This document shows, one piece after another, positions 1-6,486 of a stretch of 33,587 nt of DNA. Position 1 is the stretch's first letter. The number at the start of each line of letters is the position of its first letter. This stretch comes from a virus. The notes below the pieces were generated by a model. It saw only the letters and a program-made list of their open reading frames with translations, made no database searches and was not told where the DNA came from. Location: positions 1-33,587 of the IMG/VR virus record IMGVR_UViG_3300025721_000002; one strand, given 5' to 3'. A program made the position numbers and the translations under genes.

Positions 1-46
1 ACCGTTACGCGAGAGATACGCCAATACGTATCTCTCGCGTAACGGT
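1..46. repeat. Perfect 20-bp inverted repeat with 6-nt loop
   Basis: Bases 1-20 (ACCGTTACGCGAGAGATACG) are the exact reverse complement of bases 27-46, separated by CCAATA. It starts at the very first base of the window and has no following T-run, so it is not a typical intrinsic terminator. It could be a regulatory palindrome, a cruciform, or a fold-back artefact at a contig end. A shorter GCGTAACG copy recurs at 131-138. Confidence 0.8.
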
Positions 47-136
47 GGCGGCACAGTGGAGCGAGCGACGGCCTCGCTCTGGCTGTACGACGGTGACGAA
101 ACCATCACTGTCCAGCGCCGCGAGTTGTGCGCGTAA
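1..136 (+). CDS. 3' end of an unrecognised gene (cut by window edge)
   Basis: A frame read from base 2 is open from the window edge to a TAA at 134-136 and encodes 44 residues ending LWLYDGDETITVQRRELCA. The C-terminal part looks like ordinary protein sequence (alternating beta-type residues, no low complexity). It precedes the next plus-strand gene by 36 nt, so it is probably the tail of an upstream operon member. The first 46 bases are a perfect inverted repeat, so the first 15 or so residues may not be genuine if that repeat is an assembly artefact. No family recognised. Confidence 0.45.
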   Translation, partial: PLRERYANTYLSRNGGGTVERATASLWLYDGDETITVQRRELCA

Positions 137-172
137 CGACTAGCCCCTGCACGATATAGGAAGGGACCCACC

Positions 173-487
173 ATGACACAGGAACGCACCCGCCACGAGC
201 AACACGTCGAGCACGCCACCTATCAACTGGTCGAGGCATACGGCTCTCCATACGATGAGCGGACCCTGACGGAGGTCGCCGCCGAGATCAACGACCAGCC
301 GTACGGTTGGACCTTTGACCTCCGTTATGACACCGAGGAGTACGTTGACAACAACTCCTGGACCCGTGTAACCAATATCGAATTCAGCGCAGCCACCCTT
401 GCCGCAATCGTAAAGCGTGCCCAGATGATCGTCGCCCAGGAAGTCGCGGAATACAAACGCTCGAAAAAGGAAGGTGCCCCAGCATGA
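173..487 (+). CDS. Hypothetical protein (104 aa)
   Basis: The ATG at 173 follows a good ribosome binding site (AGGAAGGGACCCACC). The product is a small acidic protein with no cysteines, signal peptide or membrane segment. It has a helical N-terminus rich in Glu, His and Arg, a central beta-like stretch (TFDLRYDTEEYVD) and a Lys/Glu-rich helical end. Its TGA overlaps the ATG of the next gene (ATGA at 484-487), so the genes are translationally coupled. Family not recognised. Genes of this size and composition are common in phage accessory operons, but that says nothing about function. Confidence 0.7.
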   Translation: MTQERTRHEQHVEHATYQLVEAYGSPYDERTLTEVAAEINDQPYGWTFDLRYDTEEYVDNNSWTRVTNIEFSAATLAAIVKRAQMIVAQEVAEYKRSKKEGAPA

Positions 488-657
488 CCCCATTCGACGG
501 CGTTACCTATCCCTGTATCTACCAGCTTGACGGCGGCAGCTATGCCTGCCCCGAATGTTGGGAGCTACTGAATGAAGACGAGAAATACCCCGCCCTGCTC
601 GTTGCCGCATGCGATGAGGACACGTGTGGCTATTGCGGAAAGGAGATCGCAGCATGA
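484..657 (+). CDS. Small CxxC zinc-ribbon-like protein (57 aa)
   Basis: Short gene joined on both sides by 4-nt ATGA overlaps (484-487 and 654-657), which strongly supports its being real. The product MTPFDGVTYPCIYQ... carries two CxxC knuckles, CPEC near residue 23 and CGYC near residue 49, enough for one zinc site, in an otherwise acidic chain. There is no membrane segment. A small zinc-binding protein of unknown role; it may pair with the following zinc-ribbon membrane protein, since the two are coupled. Confidence 0.7.
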   Translation: MTPFDGVTYPCIYQLDGGSYACPECWELLNEDEKYPALLVAACDEDTCGYCGKEIAA

Positions 658-1385
658 CGAAGTATAGCCCGCCGGTTGAATGCTCGACCTGTGGCTCGCC
701 TGTCCCGGTGGCGGCGCGCTTCTGCCCGGTCTGCGAGCGTCCGCGCACCGGAGTGGAGCAGCAGCTCCGGCACGCCGCTGAAACGACCGGGACACCATAC
801 GAAACATTGCTGGAGCGGGCACTGGATGAGGATGCGTCCAGCCCTATAGCAACGTGGCCTTCGCGGTCGATCAAAAAGCCGCTTATTGCTGTTGCAGTTG
901 TGGTTGTGCTGATCGTGATGATTGCCCTTGGTGGCAACGATTCCGGCGACTCCAATGAACGGCGTTCCGTTACGTCCGGCTCATCACGGCCGACGGCTAC
1001 CCGCTTACAACAATCGTCCACCACCAGTGAGTCGGCGTATACAAGCGCGTTGTTCACCATTACCGACGATACGGCCAGTAGTCTGGTTAGGTTCTCACGG
1101 CTTGCGGAAAACCCGCGCATAGGAGAGGGCAGTTGGAACGGGCTGGTTGCTGTCGAGTTCGTCACATGGGATACAAATTATCGAAAGCTTCAGGACCTAT
1201 CGCCACCACCACGGTTCGCCGCCGCACATAGTAAGACTCTTCAGAGCATGAGAGAACTGACCAGTGCGGCAGACGATATCTCCGCCGGGATCGACACCAA
1301 TAATGTAAATCGAATCAAGCAGGGAACGGCCAAAATCGAACGAGCCGGTCAACTCATGGAAGAAGCCGTTGATCTTATGCCGTAG
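654..1385 (+). CDS. Zinc-ribbon single-pass membrane protein (243 aa)
   Basis: Start chosen at the ATG at 654 because it overlaps the upstream stop (ATGA); a GTG at 624 would add ten residues. Domains in order: an N-terminal zinc ribbon with CSTC (about residues 10-13) and CPVC (about 25-28), a charged linker, one strongly hydrophobic helix (about residues 77-95, PLIAVAVVVVLIVMIAL), a Ser/Thr-rich stalk, and a C-terminal helical domain of about 130 residues. Predicted topology is cytoplasmic ribbon with extracytoplasmic helical domain. This layout resembles 'zinc-ribbon domain' membrane proteins of bacteria rather than virion proteins. It could be a host-envelope-acting moron or a host gene at a prophage edge. 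Function unknown. Confidence 0.75.
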   Translation: MTKYSPPVECSTCGSPVPVAARFCPVCERPRTGVEQQLRHAAETTGTPYETLLERALDEDASSPIATWPSRSIKKPLIAVAVVVVLIVMIALGGNDSGDSNERRSVTSGSSRPTATRLQQSSTTSESAYTSALFTITDDTASSLVRFSRLAENPRIGEGSWNGLVAVEFVTWDTNYRKLQDLSPPPRFAAAHSKTLQSMRELTSAADDISAGIDTNNVNRIKQGTAKIERAGQLMEEAVDLMP

Positions 1386-1399
1386 TACCAGGAGTAACC

Positions 1400-1633
1400 A
1401 TGGACGAACCCAAGGGCAACATGTACCCTCTCACGCTCAAGCAGGCTGCCGAGCGCGCTGGCATCATGCCGGACACGCTACGCCAGGCCATAAAGGCCAA
1501 ACGACTGACGGCCACGAAACTCGGGCGCGACTGGCTCATAGAGAGCTCGGAGATCGCGCGCTACATTCGCGTCCGCAAGCCAGCCCCTCGACGACCAACC
1601 GCCGCCCGCACAAAGGAGCACCCCGGCCAATGA
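1400..1633 (+). CDS. Excisionase-type helix-turn-helix DNA-binding protein (77 aa)
   Basis: ATG at 1400 follows CAGGAGTAACC, a clear ribosome binding site. Residues 10-58 (LTLKQAAERAGIMPDTLRQAIK ... TATKLGRDWLIESSEIARYI) have the winged-helix pattern of the HTH_17/MerR-like excisionase family: 'hT..eAA...G....tlr..i..g.l.a.k.gr.w.i...ei..yi'. The basic Arg/Pro-rich tail (residues 59-77) could add nonspecific DNA contacts. Such proteins act as recombination directionality factors or small transcription regulators. With no integrase in view the excisionase role is only a family expectation. It is the last gene of the plus-strand operon. Confidence 0.8.
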   Translation: MDEPKGNMYPLTLKQAAERAGIMPDTLRQAIKAKRLTATKLGRDWLIESSEIARYIRVRKPAPRRPTAARTKEHPGQ

Positions 1634-1647
1634 CGGCCGGGGTACTC
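1616..1647 (+). terminator. GC-rich hairpin at the end of the plus-strand operon
   Basis: GAGCACCCCGGCC (1616-1628) pairs with GGCCGGGGTACTC (1635-1647) around loop AATGAC, a 13-bp stem with one mismatch. The stop codon of the HTH gene (1631-1633) sits in the loop. There is no T-run, so it would be a weak intrinsic terminator or an mRNA-stabilising 3' hairpin. Confidence 0.45.
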
Positions 1648-1735
1648 CGGGAAGGAGAATTCGCGCCTTGGCAGGGCCGTTCGCCCTTGGCGCTCGGGTG
1701 GAGTTGGCTGTGGTTAGGCGCACGTTAGTGCGAGG

Positions 1736-1769
1736 GTGGGTTGGTTGTAGTATGATTCAATCAACCCAC
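1736..1769. terminator. Hairpin between convergent operons
   Basis: GTGGGTTGGTT (1736-1746) pairs with AATCAACCCAC (1759-1769), 10 of 11 positions matching, with a 12-nt AT-richer loop. It lies in the gap between the last plus-strand gene (ends 1633) and the last minus-strand gene (ends 1782), where a bidirectional terminator is expected. No strong T-run on either strand, so function is inferred from position. Confidence 0.4.
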
Positions 1770-1781
1770 CATAGGCAAAAA

Positions 1782-2165
1782 CTACGCCAGGGTCAATGTT
1801 GACGAGACAGAAATTTCCCACGTCGATCCTGAACTTTTGGTGCCTAAGGCTTCTACCTTTCTTGAATACATATTGCCCGCAGTCGCGCTATTAAATAAAC
1901 CCCATTCATTCCAAACCCAGTTGGCTTCCGCCGATGTAAACGTTGCCTGGAATGTGAGCGCGTTTGCGGCGCGTGTTGGGAAGGTCGCGTCCATCCCCTT
2001 GCGTAGTTTATTGGTAGCCGCAATCAGGTCGGTCTGCGTTGCGGCAAAGGCTGTAGAGCTATCACCGACACCCAGATTGGCGTTAGCGTTCGACAGCTTG
2101 GCGTAGGTTGTGCCACCGATAATGGCATCACTGAGAAGATCGCGGGACAAGTTAGTCAAAGGCAT
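1782..2165 (-). CDS. Phage tail-tip/fibre-associated structural protein (127 aa)
   Basis: The sequence follows a pattern seen in small phage structural proteins beside tail-fibre and lysis genes: N-terminal 'NLSRDLLSDAIIGG', then 'LGVGDSSTAFAATQTDL', then 'RKGMDATFPTR...FQATFTSAEANWVWNEWGLFNSA'. The last part, with the conserved 'A(N/F)(W/F).W.E.G(L/V)FN', suggests a beta-rich domain. No catalytic motif, membrane helix or signal peptide. It is the last gene of the minus-strand late region, 13 nt after the preceding gene, which fits an accessory virion protein. Exact position in the virion is not determinable here. Confidence 0.6.
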   Translation of the reverse strand: MPLTNLSRDLLSDAIIGGTTYAKLSNANANLGVGDSSTAFAATQTDLIAATNKLRKGMDATFPTRAANALTFQATFTSAEANWVWNEWGLFNSATAGNMYSRKVEALGTKSSGSTWEISVSSTLTLA

Positions 2166-2178
2166 TGTGTGGCTCCTT

Positions 2179-2454
2179 CTATGCTATTTTCAAACGCGCT
2201 GTTTCGTCAACGCGCACATGCTGGATATCCTCGTCAAGGGCTAACAGCGCATCGGTATTCTGCTCTGTACTACCGTTAATAAATGCGTCGATCTCGGCGA
2301 TACGCCGTGGGCAGGTGACGAGGGTATGGTCGGCCTCATAGTGCCAGGTGCGTTCGATTACTTCATCCGGCTCTCCTTTCTGTGGACGGCCCTGCCATTT
2401 TCGCAGGAGGGCCGTCTCGCGGTATGGCCCGAGCGCCGTCCGGTCATTGGGCAT
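2179..2454 (-). CDS. Hypothetical protein (91 aa)
   Basis: Start ATG at 2452-2454. Soluble, charged, no membrane segment. One Cys in VTCPRRIAEIDAFIN; the C-terminal half (ALLALDEDIQHVRVDETARLKIA) is probably helical. It lies between a holin candidate and a tail-associated protein, 13 nt from the latter, so it is in the late operon. I do not recognise the family; a tail-fibre assembly or attachment role is possible from position only. Confidence 0.6.
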   Translation of the reverse strand: MPNDRTALGPYRETALLRKWQGRPQKGEPDEVIERTWHYEADHTLVTCPRRIAEIDAFINGSTEQNTDALLALDEDIQHVRVDETARLKIA

Positions 2455-2472
2455 AGCTGCTGTCCCGTCTCA

Positions 2473-2685
2473 TTACGACGCCTTGAAACCGCCCGGCCCG
2501 AGTTTGGCGATGATTGCGGCGGCAAGCGCGCGCACCGACGCGGCGAAGACTCCAACGACCCACGGCTGCCAGTTGGTCAGTGATGTTTCATCCAGGACGG
2601 CCAATGCCGAGAAGATGGGCGTTAGAAAAACTATTACAAAAAACCAAAGTGTTTCAGCAGAAAATCTAAATGTGTAGGCAGGCAT
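2473..2685 (-). CDS. Two-helix membrane protein, holin candidate (70 aa)
   Basis: ATG at 2683-2685 is preceded by AAAAGGAGACGAT, a strong ribosome binding site. Two hydrophobic segments are visible, about residues 12-31 (LWFFVIVFLTPIFSALAVL) and 42-62 (WVVGVFAASVRALAAAIIAK), joined by a short polar loop, with a short C-terminus (GPGGFKAS). Two transmembrane helices in about 70 residues next to lysis genes is the class II holin layout. Holins form the membrane lesion that releases endolysin. Other small membrane proteins at 6065-6758 could also fill this role, so the assignment is tentative. Confidence 0.6.
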   Translation of the reverse strand: MPAYTFRFSAETLWFFVIVFLTPIFSALAVLDETSLTNWQPWVVGVFAASVRALAAAIIAKLGPGGFKAS

Positions 2686-2763
2686 ATCGTCTCCTTTTCA
2701 TTAACAGAACAAACGTGCTAGCCGGGTATCCTGACTACGGCGGCGCGCGTTGCGCACTGGTTG

Positions 2764-3630
2764 TCATGCCGCCTCCTCTGGTATTGGCAACATTGGCCGC
2801 GACTGAATATCCGCTATTCTCTGCCGCGCGATTTCGACAAAACCCGCGTCCTGCTCAATGCCAATAAAGTTGACGCCTTCGAGCAGGGCAGCGCATCCGG
2901 TTGTGCCGCTACCCGCGAATGGATCAAGCACCGTGCCTCCGGGTGCGCACGTCATGGCAACCAGGCGGCGCATAATGTCCACTGGCTTTTGGGCAGGATG
3001 GTTGTACTCGCCGGTGCGTTTGCGTTGTCCCGGCGGTAGAAACGACCAGACATTGGTGTAATTGACCTCACGTGGTGCTGATTCATATCCTTGACGGGGA
3101 TATCGAGTACCCCACGCTGGGTTTTGATGCACGTTATTCGTCCGAAACCCGTGATGGCCGTCAATTTTTCGCTGCATCTCTCCGATGTAACGGCGAATTG
3201 AATCCAACGTTGTTACATCCACGAGCACGCCGGGCAGTTTGACATCCTCATACGGACCTCGTGTCCGGTGAAACGTCCGGTGCTCGCCAATGGAGTAGAT
3301 CAGGATGGATTCATGCCCTCTTGATAATCGGTTGCCCATCGTTGCGCTGCGCTTGACCCAGCTGATGTGCTCCATAAAGTACATCCCGTTTGCCACAGCC
3401 GCCGCGTGCCAGTCCATGAGAGTGGGCATTTGTCCGAAGACAACGCAGAAGTCACGGCCAACTCTCGCCGCTTCAGCAGTGAACGCAGCAATATCGACCG
3501 GCTTATCCCATGGATTACTCTTGTCGATATTGATCCCATATGGCGGATCGGTAATAACCGCGTCAACAGACGCATCGGCCATCTCACGTATGACGGCAAG
3601 GCAATCGCCGTGGTGTAGCTCTACGCTCAT
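2764..3630 (-). CDS. DNA (N6-adenine/N4-cytosine) methyltransferase, beta-type (288 aa)
   Basis: Catalytic motif IV, DPPY, is at about residues 28-31 (VITDPPYGI). The SAM-binding motif I, DPFAGSGT, is near the C-terminus at about 236-243, followed by the acidic motif (FIGIEQD). Catalytic motif first and SAM motif last is the beta-class order. The middle (about 80-215) would hold the target recognition region. The preceding 'HPAQKPVDIMRRLV' is the usual motif X. It transfers a methyl group from SAM to an exocyclic amine of adenine or cytosine in DNA. Its start overlaps the SNase-like gene (ATGA). No restriction partner is visible, so it is an orphan enzyme, plausibly protecting phage DNA or marking it for packaging. 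Base specificity cannot be read from the sequence. Confidence 0.9.
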   Translation of the reverse strand: MSVELHHGDCLAVIREMADASVDAVITDPPYGINIDKSNPWDKPVDIAAFTAEAARVGRDFCVVFGQMPTLMDWHAAAVANGMYFMEHISWVKRSATMGNRLSRGHESILIYSIGEHRTFHRTRGPYEDVKLPGVLVDVTTLDSIRRYIGEMQRKIDGHHGFRTNNVHQNPAWGTRYPRQGYESAPREVNYTNVWSFLPPGQRKRTGEYNHPAQKPVDIMRRLVAMTCAPGGTVLDPFAGSGTTGCAALLEGVNFIGIEQDAGFVEIARQRIADIQSRPMLPIPEEAA

Positions 3631-4013
3631 GTTGCCTCCGGTTTGGCATGTCCCAGGCGCGTCATCTCGGTTGCAACATCGCGCCCGTCCTCCAGGATTA
3701 TGTCAGCTATGTATCTGCCGAAACTGGTTTTATCCTTGTAGGTGACGACCTTGACCGGCGTGCCGATGGGCACCAGATCGAGCGCTGCTTGACGCGCTGC
3801 CTGCCCTTTCTCTAGCTCGCCGGGGTCTTTCTGACCGTATATCTCCCAGGTATTTAAATTGCGAATGCGCAGCGTCTCGTAAGCGTATTTATTTAGCCCC
3901 TGGTCAATGTACGCATCGCACGTGTCACCATCTACCCAGTGCTTTAAAACCGCACGATACGGGCCGAACGGGATGTCGATAGGGTAGTTATCAAACTCCA
4001 CTGGCTTTCTCAT
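3627..4013 (-). CDS. Staphylococcal nuclease-like (thermonuclease) protein (128 aa)
   Basis: SNase fold signature: 'VDGDTCDAYID' (DGDT at residues 28-31), 'LRIRNLNTWEIYG' (about 48-60), 'VKVVTYKD' and 'FGRYIADIILEDGRDV' (GRY at 99-101). In the classic enzyme the second segment reads G-(I/V)-D-(T/A)-P-E. Here it is L-N-T-W-E, so the Ca-binding Asp is replaced by Asn, a change common in phage and mobile-element homologues, and the catalytic Glu is kept. The GRY arginine is present. No signal peptide, so it would act in the cytoplasm. Coupled by ATGA overlaps to both endolysin and methyltransferase genes. It probably cleaves nucleic acid; host DNA degradation is a guess. Confidence 0.8.
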   Translation of the reverse strand: MRKPVEFDNYPIDIPFGPYRAVLKHWVDGDTCDAYIDQGLNKYAYETLRIRNLNTWEIYGQKDPGELEKGQAARQAALDLVPIGTPVKVVTYKDKTSFGRYIADIILEDGRDVATEMTRLGHAKPEAT

Positions 4014-5380
4014 GCTGCCTCCAATGCCTCAGCGCCAAGACGTGCCAGGAGCACGCCAACTCCCGGATGCCATTCGAACTTTGCCCTCTCGAAATACTGT
4101 TGCGACCCCTGTTTTCCGTCGGGCGTCATAAAGGGCGACTCGCCACTCAAGGGATAGCCGAACACGGCAATCGACACACGGTCGTCACCGAATTGTTCCC
4201 AAAAATCTTTAAAACCTTGAGAGATAAACTGGCCTGTCGCCGAGAAGAAACGTGCCGTGGGATGTGGTTTCGGCGGTTGCGCGCCAACATCCCGCGCCTC
4301 GTTGATGTAGCGCAGCAGTGTATCCCATCTAAAATGTGGGCCCGGATCGGTATGATCGTTCGGCGGCGGCACCTGATAATGACCAATAAGATACTCACGA
4401 CTGACGGCCTTGATACCCGGATGGCGTTGCATGATGCCCGCCGAGAGTGCCGCCAGCTCGCGATAGGCTCCCTCGGTAAACCCGCCCCTGGCCGCGTAGC
4501 CCTCCAGCTCGATGTTGACACCGCGCAGGTTGTACTCACGGTTGCCGGCTGTCCAGGCCGCGTCACGTTCGCGCACGAGTTGCGCCCGGCGCTTGCCGTC
4601 CGCCGAGATAAAATAATGCGTCGAGCTGCCCTCATCCGTCGCCGTCGGCCAACGTGTTAGCCAATTAACGCCACTATCGAAACTGCCCTCGCTGGTGTGA
4701 TAGATAATGCGGTCGATGGTGATGCCATTGCGCCCCGCAGTGTCTATCGGATAGCCAAAGCAGGGGCTGTATTTCCAGTCGTAGCCGGGCTGGTCGGTCT
4801 GCGACACGGGCGGCTCTTCCTTCACTGGTTCAGCAGCCATCCATGCATTGATCCAGTCCACCATCTGCTGGGCATATTGCTCGGGCATATTTTTGTCTTT
4901 GGCTGGCGCCCATACGCGGATGTGCTCGACGATGGTGGTTGCCTTGGCGTTGCGGTAGGCATAGCCGGGCTCATCAACGCGGTACAAACCATCCTGCACG
5001 CTGTCATATGCGTTGCGGTAACGCACGTAGTCGGATCCTCGTGAGGCGTCATGGATGATTTCGGTCCGTTGTTTGAGGGCGGGATGCCGGACAGTGCGGG
5101 CGTTGGTCCAGCTATGGGTGCTGTTACGCCAGAGTACCGACGCTTGATTCGTACCGAATGAACTTTCCTTCCCCAGAATTGCCAGCCACGTTGCCGGGTC
5201 GTGTCCTTCCGCTACAATCATGCTGTAGATAGCGCGGGCCTCTTCCCGTCGCTCTGAGGGCACAGTCGGCAACCACAACGCATCGGACTCAAATGAGTTG
5301 CGGTCTGCCAGTACAGACACGAAGACTGTCTCCGAAATCCGTGGCTTTGCCTTAAATGGGGAGTGAATTGTTACCGTCAT
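4010..5380 (-). CDS. Modular endolysin: N-terminal lytic domain, amidase, wall-repeat domain (456 aa)
   Basis: Three parts. About residues 40-185 ('WLAILGKESSFGTNQ...', later 'YAQQMVDWINAW') resemble glucosaminidase-like phage lytic domains. About 215-360 form an amidase_2/PGRP domain with the expected zinc ligands: His in IIYHTSEGS, His in LIGHYQ, Asp/His in NDHTDPGP. About 375-450 ('RFFSATGQFISQGFKDFW ... FGYPL ... QYFERAKFEWHP') match a repeat found in Chloroflexota surface proteins and probably bind wall or surface polymer. It cleaves the amide bond between MurNAc and L-Ala. No signal peptide, so export would need a holin. The ATG at 5378-5380 follows GGAGAGGACGAACG, a ribosome binding site shared with the next gene upstream. 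The start overlaps that gene by 29 nt. Confidence 0.88.
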   Translation of the reverse strand: MTVTIHSPFKAKPRISETVFVSVLADRNSFESDALWLPTVPSERREEARAIYSMIVAEGHDPATWLAILGKESSFGTNQASVLWRNSTHSWTNARTVRHPALKQRTEIIHDASRGSDYVRYRNAYDSVQDGLYRVDEPGYAYRNAKATTIVEHIRVWAPAKDKNMPEQYAQQMVDWINAWMAAEPVKEEPPVSQTDQPGYDWKYSPCFGYPIDTAGRNGITIDRIIYHTSEGSFDSGVNWLTRWPTATDEGSSTHYFISADGKRRAQLVRERDAAWTAGNREYNLRGVNIELEGYAARGGFTEGAYRELAALSAGIMQRHPGIKAVSREYLIGHYQVPPPNDHTDPGPHFRWDTLLRYINEARDVGAQPPKPHPTARFFSATGQFISQGFKDFWEQFGDDRVSIAVFGYPLSGESPFMTPDGKQGSQQYFERAKFEWHPGVGVLLARLGAEALEAA

Positions 5381-6068
5381 CGTTCGTCCTCTCCATCATG
5401 TCAGGACACCCAGCAGACACAAAACGCCCCCTGATAGCCCAGTCTTTATTTGCGGGATTATTTTCCAATACCATGCGCTCGAAACATTGTGTGGTCAATC
5501 CACTATCAGCCGCGACGAATTCCTCGGTCAAGGGCAGACCGAAAATTCGTATGCCCCCGTTCGCTTCCCAATACGCTAGGAATCCGTGTCCAATACTGTG
5601 ATTCGTTTCCGTGAAGTACCGAGCATCTGCAGCAGGAGTCGGCGCTTTCGCAACTGTGACCGGCCCCGTCGTTGAGACGCTCGCCCAATTGTTGCCATCC
5701 AGCCCCAGTGTGGTGAACGCGCTCCACGACAGTTCAATTGCCCAGCGACCGAGCCACTGGTCAACGTGCTCAGCCTGAACGCTGTCACCAACGGTCGTCC
5801 AGATGCCGACCCCGTTGGCCTCAACCCAGAGTCGCGTACCCGGCGCGATGCCTGGGTAGACCGAGTAATACCCGTTCGGGTCGCAGGACCAGCCGTCAAT
5901 CGCGTTCCCCCAACTCGCGTGCAGCGCCAGCATGTTGCACCACGAGCCTCTGCTGTAGCTGGGATCGTAGAAAGCAGCGGCGCCAGACCAGCTCTCGGCG
6001 GCGCTAGTCGTCACCATTCCACCGAGCATCGGTGTCGTCAACAGCACAGCAGCCACAACCTGTCTCAT
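5352..6068 (-). CDS. Secreted DPBB/RlpA-like protein with Chloroflexota-type wall repeat (238 aa)
   Basis: Residues 1-24 are a signal peptide (MRQVVAAVLLTTPMLGGMVTTSAAES), with cleavage likely after ASA-type Ala. About 25-130 resemble a double-psi beta-barrel as in RlpA or 3D-domain proteins: an opening 'SGAAAFYDPSYS', then 'GIAPGTRLWVEANG', 'TVGDS' and 'WAIELSWSAFTTLG'. The usual IDLS Asp is Glu here, so catalytic activity is uncertain. About 148-215 ('YFTETNHSIGHGFLAYW', 'FGLPLTEEF', 'CFERMVLE') are the same repeat seen at the end of the endolysin. Probably a secreted peptidoglycan-acting or binding protein aiding lysis. Start overlaps the upstream 29-aa gene (ATGA). Confidence 0.75.
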   Translation of the reverse strand: MRQVVAAVLLTTPMLGGMVTTSAAESWSGAAAFYDPSYSRGSWCNMLALHASWGNAIDGWSCDPNGYYSVYPGIAPGTRLWVEANGVGIWTTVGDSVQAEHVDQWLGRWAIELSWSAFTTLGLDGNNWASVSTTGPVTVAKAPTPAADARYFTETNHSIGHGFLAYWEANGGIRIFGLPLTEEFVAADSGLTTQCFERMVLENNPANKDWAIRGRFVSAGCPDMMERTNDDGNNSLPI

Positions 6069-6154
6069 TGTTCGTCCTCTCCATGCCTAAACGCTATCCA
6101 CACCAGCGCGATAAACGCCAACGCCACAATGACACTACCGATCTCCTGGTTCAT
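6065..6154 (-). CDS. 29-residue single-pass membrane peptide
   Basis: MNQEIGSVIVALAFIALVWIAFRHGEDEQ in outline: a short polar N-terminus, one hydrophobic helix (residues 6-22) and an acidic tail. Its ATG (6152-6154) overlaps the upstream stop (ATGA at 6151-6154), its TGA overlaps the next ATG (6065-6068), and GGGGAAGGAACGCAGCG upstream is a good ribosome binding site. This double coupling supports a real gene despite its size. Position in the lysis module suggests a holin, antiholin or pinholin-like role. No family recognised. Confidence 0.65.
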   Translation of the reverse strand: MNQEIGSVIVALAFIALVWIAFRHGEDEQ

Positions 6155-6486
6155 CGCTGCGTTCCTTCCCCTCGTTGTCCGGCACGGTATTCCTGTACCC
6201 CGCCCAGCATGTGTTCGCAGACCAGCGCCCCGACCGAGACCGCCCCCCATAACTGCATGACGCCCAGCAGCCGCCAGACGAGCCCGAGCGTAATGGGGAG
6301 ATCGAGGAGCGACACGTCCAGGCGCAGGATGATCGTGGCGAGAATGAACGCGAACGGGCCCAGCAGTCCCCCGCTGCCGTTCGTGGCCGTGCTGTTGAAG
6401 CGATGGGCCATGAAGGCGATAAATAGCAGCTCAACCAGCAGCAGGTTGTAGCCCAGCAGCGTGATGATGTAGAGCGTCATGTCCAC
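6151..6486 (-). CDS. Multi-pass membrane protein, possible holin (111 aa)
   Basis: Three to four hydrophobic stretches: about residues 4-28 (LYIITLLGYNLLLVELLFIAFMA), 41-60 (LLGPFAFILATIILRLDVSLL) and 62-92 (LPITLGLVWRLLGVMQLWGAVSVGALVC), ending in a charged tail. It lies between the XhlA-like gene, with which it overlaps by 10 nt, and the 29-residue membrane peptide. Three helices with a polar C-terminus would match a class I holin. Several candidates exist in this module, so which one triggers lysis is unresolved. Confidence 0.65.
   Translation of the reverse strand: MDMTLYIITLLGYNLLLVELLFIAFMAHRFNSTATNGSGGLLGPFAFILATIILRLDVSLLDLPITLGLVWRLLGVMQLWGAVSVGALVCEHMLGGVQEYRAGQRGEGTQR

Noticed and set aside
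503-1165. Minus-strand 220-codon frame opposite the zinc-ribbon membrane protein
   Set aside because: Ser/Arg-rich antisense shadow; the plus-strand gene has coupling, a zinc ribbon and a membrane helix.
2735-2767. Ten-codon ORF after the 2764-3630 methyltransferase with an ATGA overlap
   Set aside because: Only 10 residues with no feature; the overlap can arise by chance in a TGA context.
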